DNA of 64,000 nucleotides from DASVTR01 sp033855775 (lineage in GTDB: Bacteria; Acidobacteriota; Blastocatellia; Pyrinomonadales; Pyrinomonadaceae). The stretch is taken from assembly GCA_033855775.1 (NCBI GenBank), contig JAWVFT010000023.1, positions 62,001 through 126,000 of the forward strand, read 5' to 3'. The notes beneath the pieces are model-generated. The model saw nothing but the letters and a program-made list of their open reading frames with translations, was not told the origin of the DNA and did no database searches. Positions 34,563 to 42,716 of this stretch are shown piece by piece (the first letter of the stretch is position 1; every line of letters begins with the position of its first letter). A program made the position numbers and the translations under genes.

Positions 34563-34607
34563 AACGGGTTGCCTTGTCAGTTGACTGACTCAGGGCGACC
34601 CGTTTGT
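34563..34607 (+). terminator. terminator of tRNA-Ser
   Basis: AACGGGTTGCC (34563-34573) pairs with GGCGACCCGTT (34594-34604) with one wobble, followed by TTTG. A nested GTCAGTTGACTGAC hairpin is inside the loop. Confidence 0.75.
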
Positions 34608-34619
34608 TGCTTTAACGGC

Positions 34620-34735
34620 GGGGGTTGGGGGACGGGGGAAAGGGGTTAGGGAAAAACAGAGAGCAGAGGCGAAAAGCTCAGCTTGATTTTTGTCTTCCCC
34701 AACCCATAGCCCCTAACCCCCAACCCCTTCTTCGG
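34620..34735. repeat. G/C-asymmetric inverted repeat, locus G
   Basis: Left arm GGGGTTGGGG...GGGGTTAGGG and right arm CCCCAACCC...CCCCTAACCCCCAACCCC with a ~45-bp spacer. Units are GGGGTTA/GGGGTTG. Intergenic, upstream of the DUF421 gene. The G-runs could form quadruplexes. Confidence 0.85.
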
Positions 34736-34743
34736 AGGCAATC

Positions 34744-35385
34744 ATGATGCACTTTGCATTGGTGGACGCGGCGACGAGCGCCGAGATGTTCCGCGCGCTG
34801 CCGACCGCAGCCGACGTGCGAGGGATGTTGGGGCCGAGCCTGTCGCTGTTGGAAAAGATGCTGCGGCCCGTCGTCGTCTATATCTTTCTCATCATCGTCC
34901 TGCGCATCTTCGGCAAGCGCGAGTTGGCTCAACTGAACCCGTTTGATTTGGTCGTGCTGCTGTCGCTCTCGAACACTGTGCAGAACGCCATCATCGGCCC
35001 GGACGACTCCGTGACCGGCGGCTTAATCGGGGCGTTCACGCTCCTTGCGGTCAATTACTTTGTGGTACGCTACTTCTTCAAACACCGTCGCCTCGATCAG
35101 ATATTTGAAGGCACGCCGAGCGTGCTGATTGAAGACGGGCGACTGAAGCGCGAAGCGCTGGCGAAAGAGTTGTTGACCGAATCCGAATTGCTGACGGTAG
35201 CGCACCGGCAGGGCTTCGATAGTCTCAAAGAGATTGAGCGCTGCGTCTTGGAGCCGGGCGGAACCTTCTTTCTGCAAGGCAAGACGCCCGGAGCCGCCGA
35301 GCGGCAACAGGCCGAACTGCTCCAACGCCTAGACGCTTTGAGCGACCAGATTAAGGAACTACAGAAAGGAGCATTGAAGGGATGA
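34744..35385 (+). CDS. DUF421 (YetF-type) membrane protein
   Basis: A 213-residue protein. Three N-terminal helices include the family signature VVYIFLIIVLRIFGKRELAQ and LNPFDLVVLLSLSNTVQNAI; a conserved soluble C-terminal domain follows (TPSVLIEDGRLKREALAKE). The role is unproven. GGAGG lies six bases before ATG 34744. The last ~30 residues form a coiled-coil-like tail. Confidence 0.88.
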   Translation: MMHFALVDAATSAEMFRALPTAADVRGMLGPSLSLLEKMLRPVVVYIFLIIVLRIFGKRELAQLNPFDLVVLLSLSNTVQNAIIGPDDSVTGGLIGAFTLLAVNYFVVRYFFKHRRLDQIFEGTPSVLIEDGRLKREALAKELLTESELLTVAHRQGFDSLKEIERCVLEPGGTFFLQGKTPGAAERQQAELLQRLDALSDQIKELQKGALKG

Positions 35386-35388
35386 AGC

Positions 35389-35512
35389 AAGCGATAGACA
35401 CGGCGACATGGTGACGCGGAGACGCGTAGAAAAAGAGCGACGCTCAAGTCGTCAGAGTCGCTTCTTCGCCGCGTCTTCGCGTCACAGTGTCCCCGCGTCG
35501 CTTTCGTTCTTC
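35389..35512. repeat. octamer inverted repeat, locus H
   Basis: Left arm GACACGGCGACATGGTGACG through GCGGAGACGCG and right arm CGCGTCTTCGCGTCACAGTG through CCGCGTCG, with a ~45-bp spacer. Same unit family as loci B and C. Between DUF421 and gltX. Confidence 0.8.
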
Positions 35513-35526
35513 ATCTCTCCACTCTC

Positions 35527-37038
35527 ATGATTCGCGTTCGTTTCGCCCCATCGCCGACCGGCTACCTGCACATCGGCGCGGCCCGCACGGCCCTCTTCAA
35601 CTGGCTCTACGCGCGCAAGACCGGAGGCCGGATGCTGCTGCGTATCGAAGACACAGACCTGCAACGCTCGACCGAAGAATCCACACGCTCCATTCTCGAA
35701 GGCTTGGAATGGCTCGGCCTTGATTACGACGAAGAGATTGTCTTCCAGTCGGACAACGCGCCGAAGCACAGAGCGGCGGCCCTGCGTCTCATTGAGGAAG
35801 GCAAGGCGTACAGGGACTTCACGCCGAAGGAAGAACGCTCGGACGCGAACGTCAAGCAAGGCATCGCCGAGCGAGCGCGTGAGCACGCCGCCGAAGGACG
35901 CGACCAGCGCAGCAATCCTTACCGCGATTTGTCGCCGGAAGAATCAGAGCGACGGGCCGCGGCGGGCGAGCTATTTGCCGTGCGTTTGAAGGTCGGGCGT
36001 GAAGGCCGGACAAACTTCGTTGACGCCGTTTACGGCGAGCAGGCGCGCGACTACGCGGAGATTGAAGACCTCGTGCTGCTGCGCTCCGACGGCCACCCGC
36101 TCTATAATCTCTCGGTCGTGCTCGACGATATAGAGATGGGCATCACGGACGTGATTCGCGGGCAAGACCACTTGACCAACACGCACAAGCAGATTTTGAT
36201 TTATGAAGCCCTGGGCGCAGAGCCCCCGCGCTTCGCGCACCTGCCGCTGATTCTCGCCCCGAACAAAGGCAAGCTCTCAAAGCGCAAGCACGGCGCGGTC
36301 GTCTCCCTGACGACTTATCGTGACCGTGGCTTTGTGCCCGCGGCCTTTCGTAATTTTCTGGCCCTGCTCGGTTGGTCGCCCGACACAGAGCAAGAGTTGA
36401 TGACGAAGGAAGAATTGGTTGAAAAATTCTCGCTCGCAGGCATCGGTCGCGCCAACGCCGTCTTCAACTTCAGCGAAGCAGACCCGCGCCAGTGGACGGA
36501 CGCCAAGGCTCTCTGGATGAACGCCGAATACATTCGGACGATGCCGCTGGCGGAGCTTGTCCCGTTTGTCAAAGCAGAGTTGCGCGCCGCGAAGCTGTGG
36601 CGCGAGGAATATGAAGACGACGACCGCGCATGGTTTGAGCGCGCCGTCGAACTGATTCGCCAACGCTTTCACACGCTCAAGGATTTCTCCGAGCAGGGTC
36701 GCGCCTACTTTTCCGACGACTTCGACTTTGACCCTGCGGCGGTGAAAAAGAATCTGCACAAGGAGCCGCGCCTGCGCGAACTGCTGCCCGCGATGGCCGC
36801 GCGCATGGAAGCGGTCGAGCCGTTTACGGCGGAGACGAGCGAGGCCGCGTTGCGCGCCTTCGCCGAAGAAGCGGGCGTCAAGGCGGGGCTTTTAATCAAC
36901 GCCTCGCGGACGATGTTGACGGGCCAGGCGGTCGGGCCTTCGATGTTCGATGTCTTCGCGGTCATCGGTCGTGAGCGCGCCGTCAGGCGTTTGCAGAGCG
37001 GCGAGCCGTGGTTCGGTTTCGAGGCTGAAACTGTGTAG
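35527..37038 (+). CDS. gltX: glutamyl-tRNA synthetase
   Basis: A 503-residue class I aminoacyl-tRNA synthetase. HIGH motif in APSPTGYLHIGAARTALFNW (residues ~7-26), DTDLQRSTEESTRSI, GITDVIRGQDHLTNTHKQ, and the KMSKS loop as KLSKRKHGAVV (about residue 255). It charges tRNA-Glu, and possibly tRNA-Gln for later amidation if no glutaminyl-tRNA synthetase exists. Length and domain order are normal. It begins 15 bases after an inverted repeat. Confidence 0.96.
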   Translation: MIRVRFAPSPTGYLHIGAARTALFNWLYARKTGGRMLLRIEDTDLQRSTEESTRSILEGLEWLGLDYDEEIVFQSDNAPKHRAAALRLIEEGKAYRDFTPKEERSDANVKQGIAERAREHAAEGRDQRSNPYRDLSPEESERRAAAGELFAVRLKVGREGRTNFVDAVYGEQARDYAEIEDLVLLRSDGHPLYNLSVVLDDIEMGITDVIRGQDHLTNTHKQILIYEALGAEPPRFAHLPLILAPNKGKLSKRKHGAVVSLTTYRDRGFVPAAFRNFLALLGWSPDTEQELMTKEELVEKFSLAGIGRANAVFNFSEADPRQWTDAKALWMNAEYIRTMPLAELVPFVKAELRAAKLWREEYEDDDRAWFERAVELIRQRFHTLKDFSEQGRAYFSDDFDFDPAAVKKNLHKEPRLRELLPAMAARMEAVEPFTAETSEAALRAFAEEAGVKAGLLINASRTMLTGQAVGPSMFDVFAVIGRERAVRRLQSGEPWFGFEAETV

Positions 37039-37133
37039 CCCTGCGCGGGTGAGAGTCGGCTCAAGCCTTCCTTCGCCTGCCGGAAATTAGCTTAAAACTA
37101 AAGAGCAGCGATTCTATTTTCGAGGAGTTTGCA

Positions 37134-37841
37134 ATGCTAAAGAAAACGCCCCTTTTCATCTTCCTGCTGTGCGCGCTGGCCGCGACCGTCTGCGCGCAGA
37201 ACGCCAACTCGTCCACGACGACGACTACGACGACGCGCGCTCGCACGTCAACGAAGACGACGAAGCCGCCGTCGAAGCCTTCCAACATCGAGGAACAGGG
37301 GACGCAGGGAGAGACTTCCAACCAGAACGCCTCGCGCACGCGGCGCACGCGCACGACGCCGCAAAGCGGCGCGAAAGACCCCGGCGCGAAAGGAGTCCTC
37401 GCGGCTTTTGAAGAACTGCTCAACGGCATTCGCAACACAGACGTTGAAGCGGTCACGGCGGCTTACTGGAACTCGCCGCAGTTGGTTCTCTTCAACAACA
37501 ACGGCACCGTCACCAAAGGTTGGGAGCAGATGCGCAAGAATCGTGAAAGCTCCTATCCTGAGTTAAAGGATGTCAAGTTAGACGTGCGCGACGTGCGCGT
37601 CCAGATGCTCGGTCGTGAGGGGGCAATCGTGACGTGTCTGTGGACGCAATCGCAGACCTATCACGGCGCGTCCGAGACGGCGACGGGACGCATGACGCTC
37701 GCCTTCCGCCGCGTCGGCAACACATGGAAAGCCATACACCTGCACACCTCGCCCGACTCGCCGGACCCTTCGCGCCTGCTGCCCTCGGAACAAATCCCGA
37801 CGCCGGCGCCCAAAACGCCCGCGCCAAGAACTAAGCCATAG
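37134..37841 (+). CDS. exported SnoaL/NTF2-like (DUF4440-type) protein
   Basis: A 235-residue protein with a signal peptide (TPLFIFLLCALAATVCAQ), a Thr/Arg/Lys-rich low-complexity linker (about residues 25-80) and a C-terminal NTF2-like cone domain (about 85-205; FEELLNGIRNTDVEAVTAAY, GAIVTCLWTQSQTYHG, GRMTLAFRRVGNTWKAIHLH). Enzyme activity cannot be inferred. A paralogous domain is encoded at 42717-43193. A GAGGAG ribosome site precedes the ATG. The Pro-rich tail is disordered. Confidence 0.8.
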   Translation: MLKKTPLFIFLLCALAATVCAQNANSSTTTTTTTRARTSTKTTKPPSKPSNIEEQGTQGETSNQNASRTRRTRTTPQSGAKDPGAKGVLAAFEELLNGIRNTDVEAVTAAYWNSPQLVLFNNNGTVTKGWEQMRKNRESSYPELKDVKLDVRDVRVQMLGREGAIVTCLWTQSQTYHGASETATGRMTLAFRRVGNTWKAIHLHTSPDSPDPSRLLPSEQIPTPAPKTPAPRTKP

Positions 37842-38019
37842 CGACAGCGATGAAGGATGAAAGCCCGCAGACTTTGCTCTTAGGGGCAACGGCGCTTTCG
37901 TTGTAAACTACGAGCGCTTTCATTTCGACAAGCCATCGCAGATTGACGCCGCAGCGCGGACTGGTTTTCGCCGGAGCCGCGCCTGGGCCACTTGAAGAGT
38001 CTCAAAGAGAGGTGATGAT

Positions 38020-38586
38020 ATGGACTGGATGAATCAACTAGGTGGAATTTTGCAGCAGTACACGGGCGCGCAACCCGACCAGGCGCCTGACACTGTTCAC
38101 GACGACTTCGACCAACTGGCGCAGAACGCCCCGCCCTCCGCGCTCTCAGACGGATTGGCCGCGGCCTTTCGCTCCGAGCAGACGCCGGACTTCGGACAGA
38201 TGGCCGCCAGTCTCTTCAGCAACTCCGGCGGCCAACAACGCGCAGGCATGCTCAACACGCTGCTGCGCGCTGCCGGCCCGGCCATCATCTCGCAGGTTCT
38301 CTCGCGTGGCGTCGGCAGCGGAGCCGGCAGCGGCGGTGGTGGCGGCCTCGGCGGCATTCTGGACATGCTGCGCGGCGGCCAGCAGCAGGAAGTGACGCCT
38401 GAACAGGCAGAGCAGGTTTCGCCCGAAGCCGTGCAGCAAATCGCGCAGCAGGCGCAGGACAAAGACCCTTCGATTATTGACCGCGTGAGCGACTTTTACG
38501 CGCAGCATCCGACGCTCGTCAAATCGCTCGGCGCGGCAGCCCTGACCATCGCCCTCACCAAAATCGCGCAGAGACAATACAGCTAA
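38020..38586 (+). CDS. hypothetical protein with Gly-rich linker
   Basis: A 188-residue protein I do not recognise confidently; it has some likeness to DUF937-type proteins. The N-terminal ~90 residues are helical (MDWMNQLGGILQQYTG start), then a Gly/Ser-rich linker (GSGAGSGGGGGLGG, about 105-118), a Gln-rich helix and a short hydrophobic helix near the C-terminus (LVKSLGAAALTIALTKIA). AGAGAGG lies just before the ATG. Isolated gene ahead of the strongest inverted repeat of the window. Confidence 0.7.
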   Translation: MDWMNQLGGILQQYTGAQPDQAPDTVHDDFDQLAQNAPPSALSDGLAAAFRSEQTPDFGQMAASLFSNSGGQQRAGMLNTLLRAAGPAIISQVLSRGVGSGAGSGGGGGLGGILDMLRGGQQQEVTPEQAEQVSPEAVQQIAQQAQDKDPSIIDRVSDFYAQHPTLVKSLGAAALTIALTKIAQRQYS

Positions 38587-38591
38587 CGAAT

Positions 38592-38672
38592 AAGCCGAAA
38601 GTCTTCAAGCCCAAAGCCCAAAGTTAGAACGGTGGTTCTAACTTTGGGCTTTGGACTTTAGACTTTCAGCTT
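38592..38672. repeat. long inverted repeat, locus I
   Basis: A 39-base left arm (38592-38630) and 38-base right arm (38635-38672) around the loop GGTG. The inner 15 bp (GCCCAAAGTTAGAAC with GTTCTAACTTTGGGC) are perfect; the outer parts carry 7-mer units (AGTCCAA/AGCCCAA). The most hairpin-like member of the family. Confidence 0.92.
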
Positions 38673-38688
38673 GCTAAAGCTCGTAGTC

Positions 38689-38726
38689 AAAAAAAATGGA
38701 GGATGAGTCAATTGACTCATCCTCCA
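38689..38726 (-). terminator. perfect palindromic terminator on minus strand
   Basis: TGGAGGATGAGTCAA (38697-38711) is followed at once by its exact complement (38712-38726), a 30-bp perfect palindrome. On the minus strand eight T residues (38696-38689) follow. No protein gene on that strand ends nearby, so it should terminate an RNA gene. Confidence 0.85.
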
Positions 38727-39040
38727 ACCCCTCCCCTTGCTCGTTCTGTCCGGCGATGCCGGAGCTTTTGCGGCTCGGCATGGCGAGACATCTTTATCAA
38801 TGAGCTTGCGCTCACCGAAGCCGGCTAATAATTCAGCCCGGACATAAATCCGCGTGCGACTATACCTTCGGACTGTCTAATCTTGTGTTGTCTCCTTCGC
38901 CGGGGAAAGGTTTGCGCTGGAGTCGCTTCTCTGTCGGCTGTGTCCGTTGCGGGACAAAGGGGGTTTCCGCCGTTTGGAAGCAGGCGGATTTTATTTCAGT
39001 CAGAAGGCACACGTCTGTACGTTTCAGTACGCTTGTGCGG
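38689..39040 (-). ncRNA. candidate structured RNA ending in the palindromic terminator
   Basis: The minus strand from about 39040 to 38689 has no convincing reading frame but many short hairpins: CCGCC/GGCGG, GTCC-CGCAAC-GGAC, CCGGGCT/AGCCGG, GAGC-GCAA-GCTC with a GNRA-type loop, and CCGGC-ATC-GCCGG. It ends in a perfect terminator. I could not match it to RNase P, tmRNA, SRP or 6S landmarks. The 5' end is uncertain, since a promoter between it and the terminator at 39051 is weak. Boundaries and existence are inference. Confidence 0.45.
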
Positions 39041-39044
39041 CGTC

Positions 39045-39086
39045 AAAAGAGAAAGCCGTCCATGCGCCAACGCATGAACGGCTTTC
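39045..39086 (-). terminator. terminator of the 11-codon gene
   Basis: GAAAGCCGTCCATGCG (39051-39066) pairs with CGCATGAACGGCTTTC (39071-39086) with one mismatch around a four-base loop. On the minus strand it is followed by TCTTTT. It ends the short transcript that starts near 39274. Confidence 0.8.
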
Positions 39087-39208
39087 CGGTGAACTGTTGG
39101 GATTGGCCTGTGGGCCGCTGCTCTCGCACGATTGCTGTCAATCCGGCGCTAAACAGCGAAACTACTGGACGTTGAATCCTAACAATTTCAGATTATCAGT
39201 CCAGAGGT

Positions 39209-39244
39209 TTAGGCCGCAGCCACCTCACTGTGATAAGAACTCAT
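39209..39244 (-). CDS. 11-codon ORF with near-perfect Shine-Dalgarno
   Basis: Minus-strand ATG at 39244 opens an 11-residue frame, MSSYHSEVAAA, ending in TAA. AAAGGAGGTGATC (39253-39265) precedes it; these 13 bases match the complement of the usual bacterial 16S 3' tail. A TTGACG-N17-TATTAT promoter (39281-39309) lies about 30 bases upstream of that site and a terminator closes the unit at 39051. The remaining ~120 bases form hairpins (CTGGAC/GTCCAG, GGCC-CACA-GGCC). It could be a leader peptide, a dual-function small RNA, or a tiny protein gene. Translation is inferred from the signals only. Confidence 0.55.
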   Translation of the reverse strand: MSSYHSEVAAA

Positions 39245-39280
39245 ACTTGTTTGATCACCTCCTTTCCAGTGTTGAGCCGC

Positions 39281-39309
39281 ATAATAAATGACAACAACTT
39301 GTGCGTCAA
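39281..39309 (-). promoter_or_regulatory. strong promoter of the 11-codon gene
   Basis: On the minus strand -35 TTGACG (39309-39304), 17-bp spacer, -10 TATTAT (39286-39281). Transcription should begin near 39274, leaving a ~30-base leader before the ATG at 39244. It lies 35 bases after the hutI stop. Confidence 0.75.
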
Positions 39310-39343
39310 GCATCTTTTTTGCGCGCTATCTTGGGGCTTTACT

Positions 39344-40603
39344 TTAAGCCCGACGCAGATGAGCCTGCCGCCCGCCGCTGTAGACCGCGTGCGCGTGCTC
39401 AAGGCCGAAGAAGTAGGCCACTTCGCGGTAGTCTGCGCAGTCTTGAATCACGAAATCGGCGCGCTTGCCCGCTTCCAAAGAGCCAATTTCCGCTCCTTTG
39501 CCGAGGCTGTGGGCGGCGTTAATCGTCGCGGCGGTCAGGGCTTCGGCGGGCGTCATCTTCAGGTGCGTGCAAGCGATGGAGAGAATCATAGGCATCGCGG
39601 GCGTCGGCGACGAGCCGGGATTGAAATCCGTGGCGAGCACGACGGCCAGCCCGGCCTCTATCATTTCGCGCGCCGCCGGATAGCGCGTGTGTCCGAGGGC
39701 GTAGACGGAGCCGGGCAGAAGCACAGGTTGAACGCCCGCTTTCGCCAGAGCGGCGATGCCCTTTGCGTCCGTGTGTTCGAGATGGTCTGCGGTCGTGGCT
39801 TTCAATTCGGCGGCGAGTTGCGCGCCGCCCGACAGCGAGAGTTGGTCTGCGTGCAGGCGCAGCCCCAAGCCATGCTCGCGCGCGGCCCGAAGGATGCGCC
39901 GCGTCTCTTCTATCGTGAAAACTTTATCTTCACAGAACACGTCGCAGTAGTTGGCCAGCCGCTCTTCGGCCACGCGCGGCAACATCTCTTCGATGACTAA
40001 GCTGACATACTCTTCGCGCCGCGCGCGATACTCGTCCGGGATGTCGTGCGCGCCGAGAAAAGTCGGGACATAGCGGAGCAGCGTCTCGTCGTTCAAGCGA
40101 CGGATGGCTCGCAGCAGTTTCAACTCGGCTTCGACTGACAGCCCGTAGCCGGACTTGGCTTCGACGGTCGTCGTGCCTGTCCGCAGAAACCAATCGCTGT
40201 AGCGTCGGCCCGCCGCAACCAACTCTTCCGGCGCAGCCTCGCGCGTGGCGCGCACCGTCGAGCGGATGCCGCCGCCGCGCGCCGCAATCTCCTGATAAGT
40301 CGCGCCCAGAGAGCGCTGCTCATACTCGTCAACGCGCGTGCCGGCGAAGACCGCGTGCGTGTGCGCGTCAACGAAGCCCGGCATCAGGACGCGCCCGCCC
40401 GCGTCAAACACTTCGACGCCCGCATCAACGAGCGGCTCAATCTCGGCGCGCTCGCCAACCTTCTCGATGCGCCCGTCGCGGACGAGCAGCGCGCCGTCTT
40501 CGATGATTGATAGCTCGCGCATCTCCGCCCCGACACGCGCTCTGGCCGCGCCCCTGAGCGTCAGGACTTGCGAGCAATTGATGACGGCGAATGTCTCAGG
40601 CAC
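39344..40603 (-). CDS. hutI: imidazolonepropionase
   Basis: A 419-residue amidohydrolase of histidine degradation (imidazolone-5-propionate to N-formimino-L-glutamate). Metal and substrate signatures: PGFVDAHTHAVFAGTR, EAKSGYGLS, TFLGAHDIPDEYR, TADHLEHTD and DFNPGSSPTPAMPMI. No other hut gene is in the window. A GTG at 40603 gives the normal N-terminus; an ATG at 40630 would add MDFGLWTFN, which is just the translation of the heptamer repeat beside it, so I prefer the GTG. Cytoplasmic, Zn or Fe dependent. Confidence 0.93.
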   Translation of the reverse strand: MPETFAVINCSQVLTLRGAARARVGAEMRELSIIEDGALLVRDGRIEKVGERAEIEPLVDAGVEVFDAGGRVLMPGFVDAHTHAVFAGTRVDEYEQRSLGATYQEIAARGGGIRSTVRATREAAPEELVAAGRRYSDWFLRTGTTTVEAKSGYGLSVEAELKLLRAIRRLNDETLLRYVPTFLGAHDIPDEYRARREEYVSLVIEEMLPRVAEERLANYCDVFCEDKVFTIEETRRILRAAREHGLGLRLHADQLSLSGGAQLAAELKATTADHLEHTDAKGIAALAKAGVQPVLLPGSVYALGHTRYPAAREMIEAGLAVVLATDFNPGSSPTPAMPMILSIACTHLKMTPAEALTAATINAAHSLGKGAEIGSLEAGKRADFVIQDCADYREVAYFFGLEHAHAVYSGGRQAHLRRA

Positions 40604-40605
40604 GT

Positions 40606-40687
40606 TAAAAGTCCAAAGTCCAAAGTCCAAAGTCCAAAGTCCGGCGCGAAGGTGTGGCCCTGGACTTTGGACTTTGGACTTTGGACT
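40606..40687. repeat. heptamer inverted repeat, locus J
   Basis: Left arm of about five AGTCCAA units (40609-40642), right arm of about four TTGGACT units (40661-40687), 18-bp spacer. It lies between the hutI start and the stop of the S9 peptidase. The unit resembles that of locus I. Confidence 0.92.
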
Positions 40688-40690
40688 GCT

Positions 40691-42613
40691 TTACGGCTTC
40701 ATATAGCGGTCTAGAAAGTCCGCGACGAGCGGGTAGACGATGAGGCGGTTTTGGAGTTTGACGATGCCGTGGCCTTCGTCGTCGAAGAGCTTGTAGTCAA
40801 CGGGCGCGCTGCGGTCGCGCAGGGCTTTGACGATTTGCTCGGCCTCCGTGTAGGGGACGCGCGGGTCGTTCTTGCCTTGAATGACCATGAGCGGCGTTTT
40901 GATTTGGGTGACGCGGCCAAGCGGCGAAATCCCGCGCAGGAAATCGAGGTCGCGTTCGAGTGAGCCGTACTCGACTTCGCGCAGCTTGCGGCGATAGCCG
41001 GAAGTGTTCTTGAGAAAGCTTTCAAAGTTGGCGATGCCAACGGTGTCAACGGCTGCGGCCCAGAGTTCCGGGTAGAGCGTGATGGCGGCGAGCGTCATGT
41101 AGCCGCCGTAGGAGCCGCCCATGACGGCGATGCGGCGCGCGTCGGCTCCGCCCGAAGTCTTGAGCCATTCGACCGCCGCCGCCAAGTCCTTCACAGAGTC
41201 CTCGCGCTTGCGCACGTCGTCAAGATGCGTGTAGCTCTTGCCGTAGCCAATCGAGCCGCGCACGTTCGGCGCCAGCACGGCGTAGCCGCGCGAGAGAAAA
41301 TATTGATAGATGGCATTGAAGCCGGGCTGCTCCTGTCCTTCGGGGCCGCCATGGACGGAGACGATGACGGGCAGTCTGGCGCTCGACGCCCCGGCGGAAT
41401 GTTGCGGCTTGTAGTACCAGGCTGGAACTTCGCGCCCGTCGAAGGTTTTGTAGCGAATGAGTTCCGGCTCGACGAACGAAGCTTGCGGGATGCCCGTGCG
41501 CGAACTGCTGGTGACTTGCGCGAGCGCGCGGCTCTTGAGGTCATAGAGCCACACGTCCGTGTTGTAGCGCGCGCCGTTGAAAGCGAAGGCGAGCTTGCTG
41601 CCGTCTTTGGAAAAGCGCATGCCATTAGCGACACCCTTGCCGGGGAGTTTGACGCTCTCCGCTTTCGCGCCGGGTTTGCCGTCCGCGCCGACTTCGCGCA
41701 CGTAAAGCTCGCTGAAGCCGTCGCGGTTGATTGTATAGGCGAGCGTTCGTCCATCGTCGGAAAGAGTCGTCCCGGCCAGGTCCCATTGGGTGTCGTCTAA
41801 GGTTTCGACGCGCTTCGTCTGCAAGTTCAGGCGCGAGAGCGAGTAAAATTCGCGGTTGTCGTTCGTGCCAAAAAGCAGCGCGCTGCCGTCGCGCGTGAAA
41901 TAGACATCGCCGTATTGCGCCGCGCCCTGATGCGGCGTCAGGTGCGTCGCCTGCTTGGTCTGAAGGTTGACGAGGTAGAGGTCGTCGTCGAGGCTTAACT
42001 GCTCGTTGCTGTGAGAGACGACGAGCGAGTTGTCGTCGAAAGACCACGCGACGGCGCCGTTCGAGCCGTCTTGTTGATAGACCAACTCTTCTTTGCCGCT
42101 TCCGACATCCATCGTGTAGATGTCGAAGAAGTCCTTGTTGCGTTTGTTCGAGGCGTAGGCGATTCTTTTTCCGTCGTGCGACCAGCCGCCGAAGTTGTGG
42201 CGCACCTTTGGCGCGTCGGTCAGAGCTTTAATCTGCGCGCCGTCGGGCGAGAGCCAGAAGAGTTGCGCGTTCTCGTCGCCGCCGACCGATTTGGCGAAGA
42301 TGAGGCCGGAGCCGTCGGGCGACCAGCGAACGAAGTCGACGCGATCCGGGTAGAAGGTCAACTGCTCAGGCCAGCCGCCGTGCGCGCCCACCATCCAGAC
42401 TTGCGGCGTGCCTGTGATGTTGGTCAGAAACGCGATGCGGTCGGCGTTTGGCGAGAGCGTGGCCGAAGACGCGCCGCGAATGTTGAGATAACGTTCGATG
42501 CCGTAGTGGTCTGTGGTTCTGTTGGTCGCGGGGCCTTGCGCGCTCGTCGCGGCCAAGGCGGACGAGAGCAGCAGGAGCATGACGGCGGCGAGAGCGCGCT
42601 GTAGTTTTCGCAT
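40691..42613 (-). CDS. S9 family prolyl oligopeptidase (exported)
   Basis: A 640-residue peptidase with a signal peptide (ALAAVMLLLLSSALAATSAQ), a WD40/TolB-type beta-propeller gate (about residues 40-370; LSPNADRIAFLTN, WSPDGSGLIFAKS, WSHDGKRIAYASN) and a C-terminal alpha/beta hydrolase. The catalytic triad is visible: Ser in GGSYGGYMTLAA, Asp in QGKNDPRVPY, His in DDEGHGIVK. It cleaves oligopeptides, probably in the periplasm. The ATG at 42613 has GGAGA seven bases upstream. Confidence 0.92.
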   Translation of the reverse strand: MRKLQRALAAVMLLLLSSALAATSAQGPATNRTTDHYGIERYLNIRGASSATLSPNADRIAFLTNITGTPQVWMVGAHGGWPEQLTFYPDRVDFVRWSPDGSGLIFAKSVGGDENAQLFWLSPDGAQIKALTDAPKVRHNFGGWSHDGKRIAYASNKRNKDFFDIYTMDVGSGKEELVYQQDGSNGAVAWSFDDNSLVVSHSNEQLSLDDDLYLVNLQTKQATHLTPHQGAAQYGDVYFTRDGSALLFGTNDNREFYSLSRLNLQTKRVETLDDTQWDLAGTTLSDDGRTLAYTINRDGFSELYVREVGADGKPGAKAESVKLPGKGVANGMRFSKDGSKLAFAFNGARYNTDVWLYDLKSRALAQVTSSSRTGIPQASFVEPELIRYKTFDGREVPAWYYKPQHSAGASSARLPVIVSVHGGPEGQEQPGFNAIYQYFLSRGYAVLAPNVRGSIGYGKSYTHLDDVRKREDSVKDLAAAVEWLKTSGGADARRIAVMGGSYGGYMTLAAITLYPELWAAAVDTVGIANFESFLKNTSGYRRKLREVEYGSLERDLDFLRGISPLGRVTQIKTPLMVIQGKNDPRVPYTEAEQIVKALRDRSAPVDYKLFDDEGHGIVKLQNRLIVYPLVADFLDRYMKP

Positions 42614-42716
42614 GGACAAGTCTCCGATGACTGGCAAGCTCAGGTTAAAGAGTTGGTTGTGCGGTCGTTGTTTCAAAGGGCCGATGATTGACGAAGCAAA
42701 GATGCAGCAAGGCGGC

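Noticed and set aside
38689..39040. RNase P RNA, tmRNA, SRP RNA or group I intron
   Set aside because: Expected landmarks (for example GAGGAAAGTCCG, tmRNA ends, the SRP GGAAG loop) are not found; a GGTATAGTC string alone is insufficient for an intron.
39253..39267. Fragment of a 16S rRNA 3' end on the plus strand (GATCACCTCCTTTC)
   Set aside because: Bases upstream do not match 16S rRNA. On the minus strand it is a Shine-Dalgarno sequence placed correctly before an ATG and behind a promoter.
38883..39291. Three overlapping plus-strand frames of 64-114 codons
   Set aside because: No ribosome sites, no domains, and they lie across minus-strand promoter, terminator and hairpin signals.
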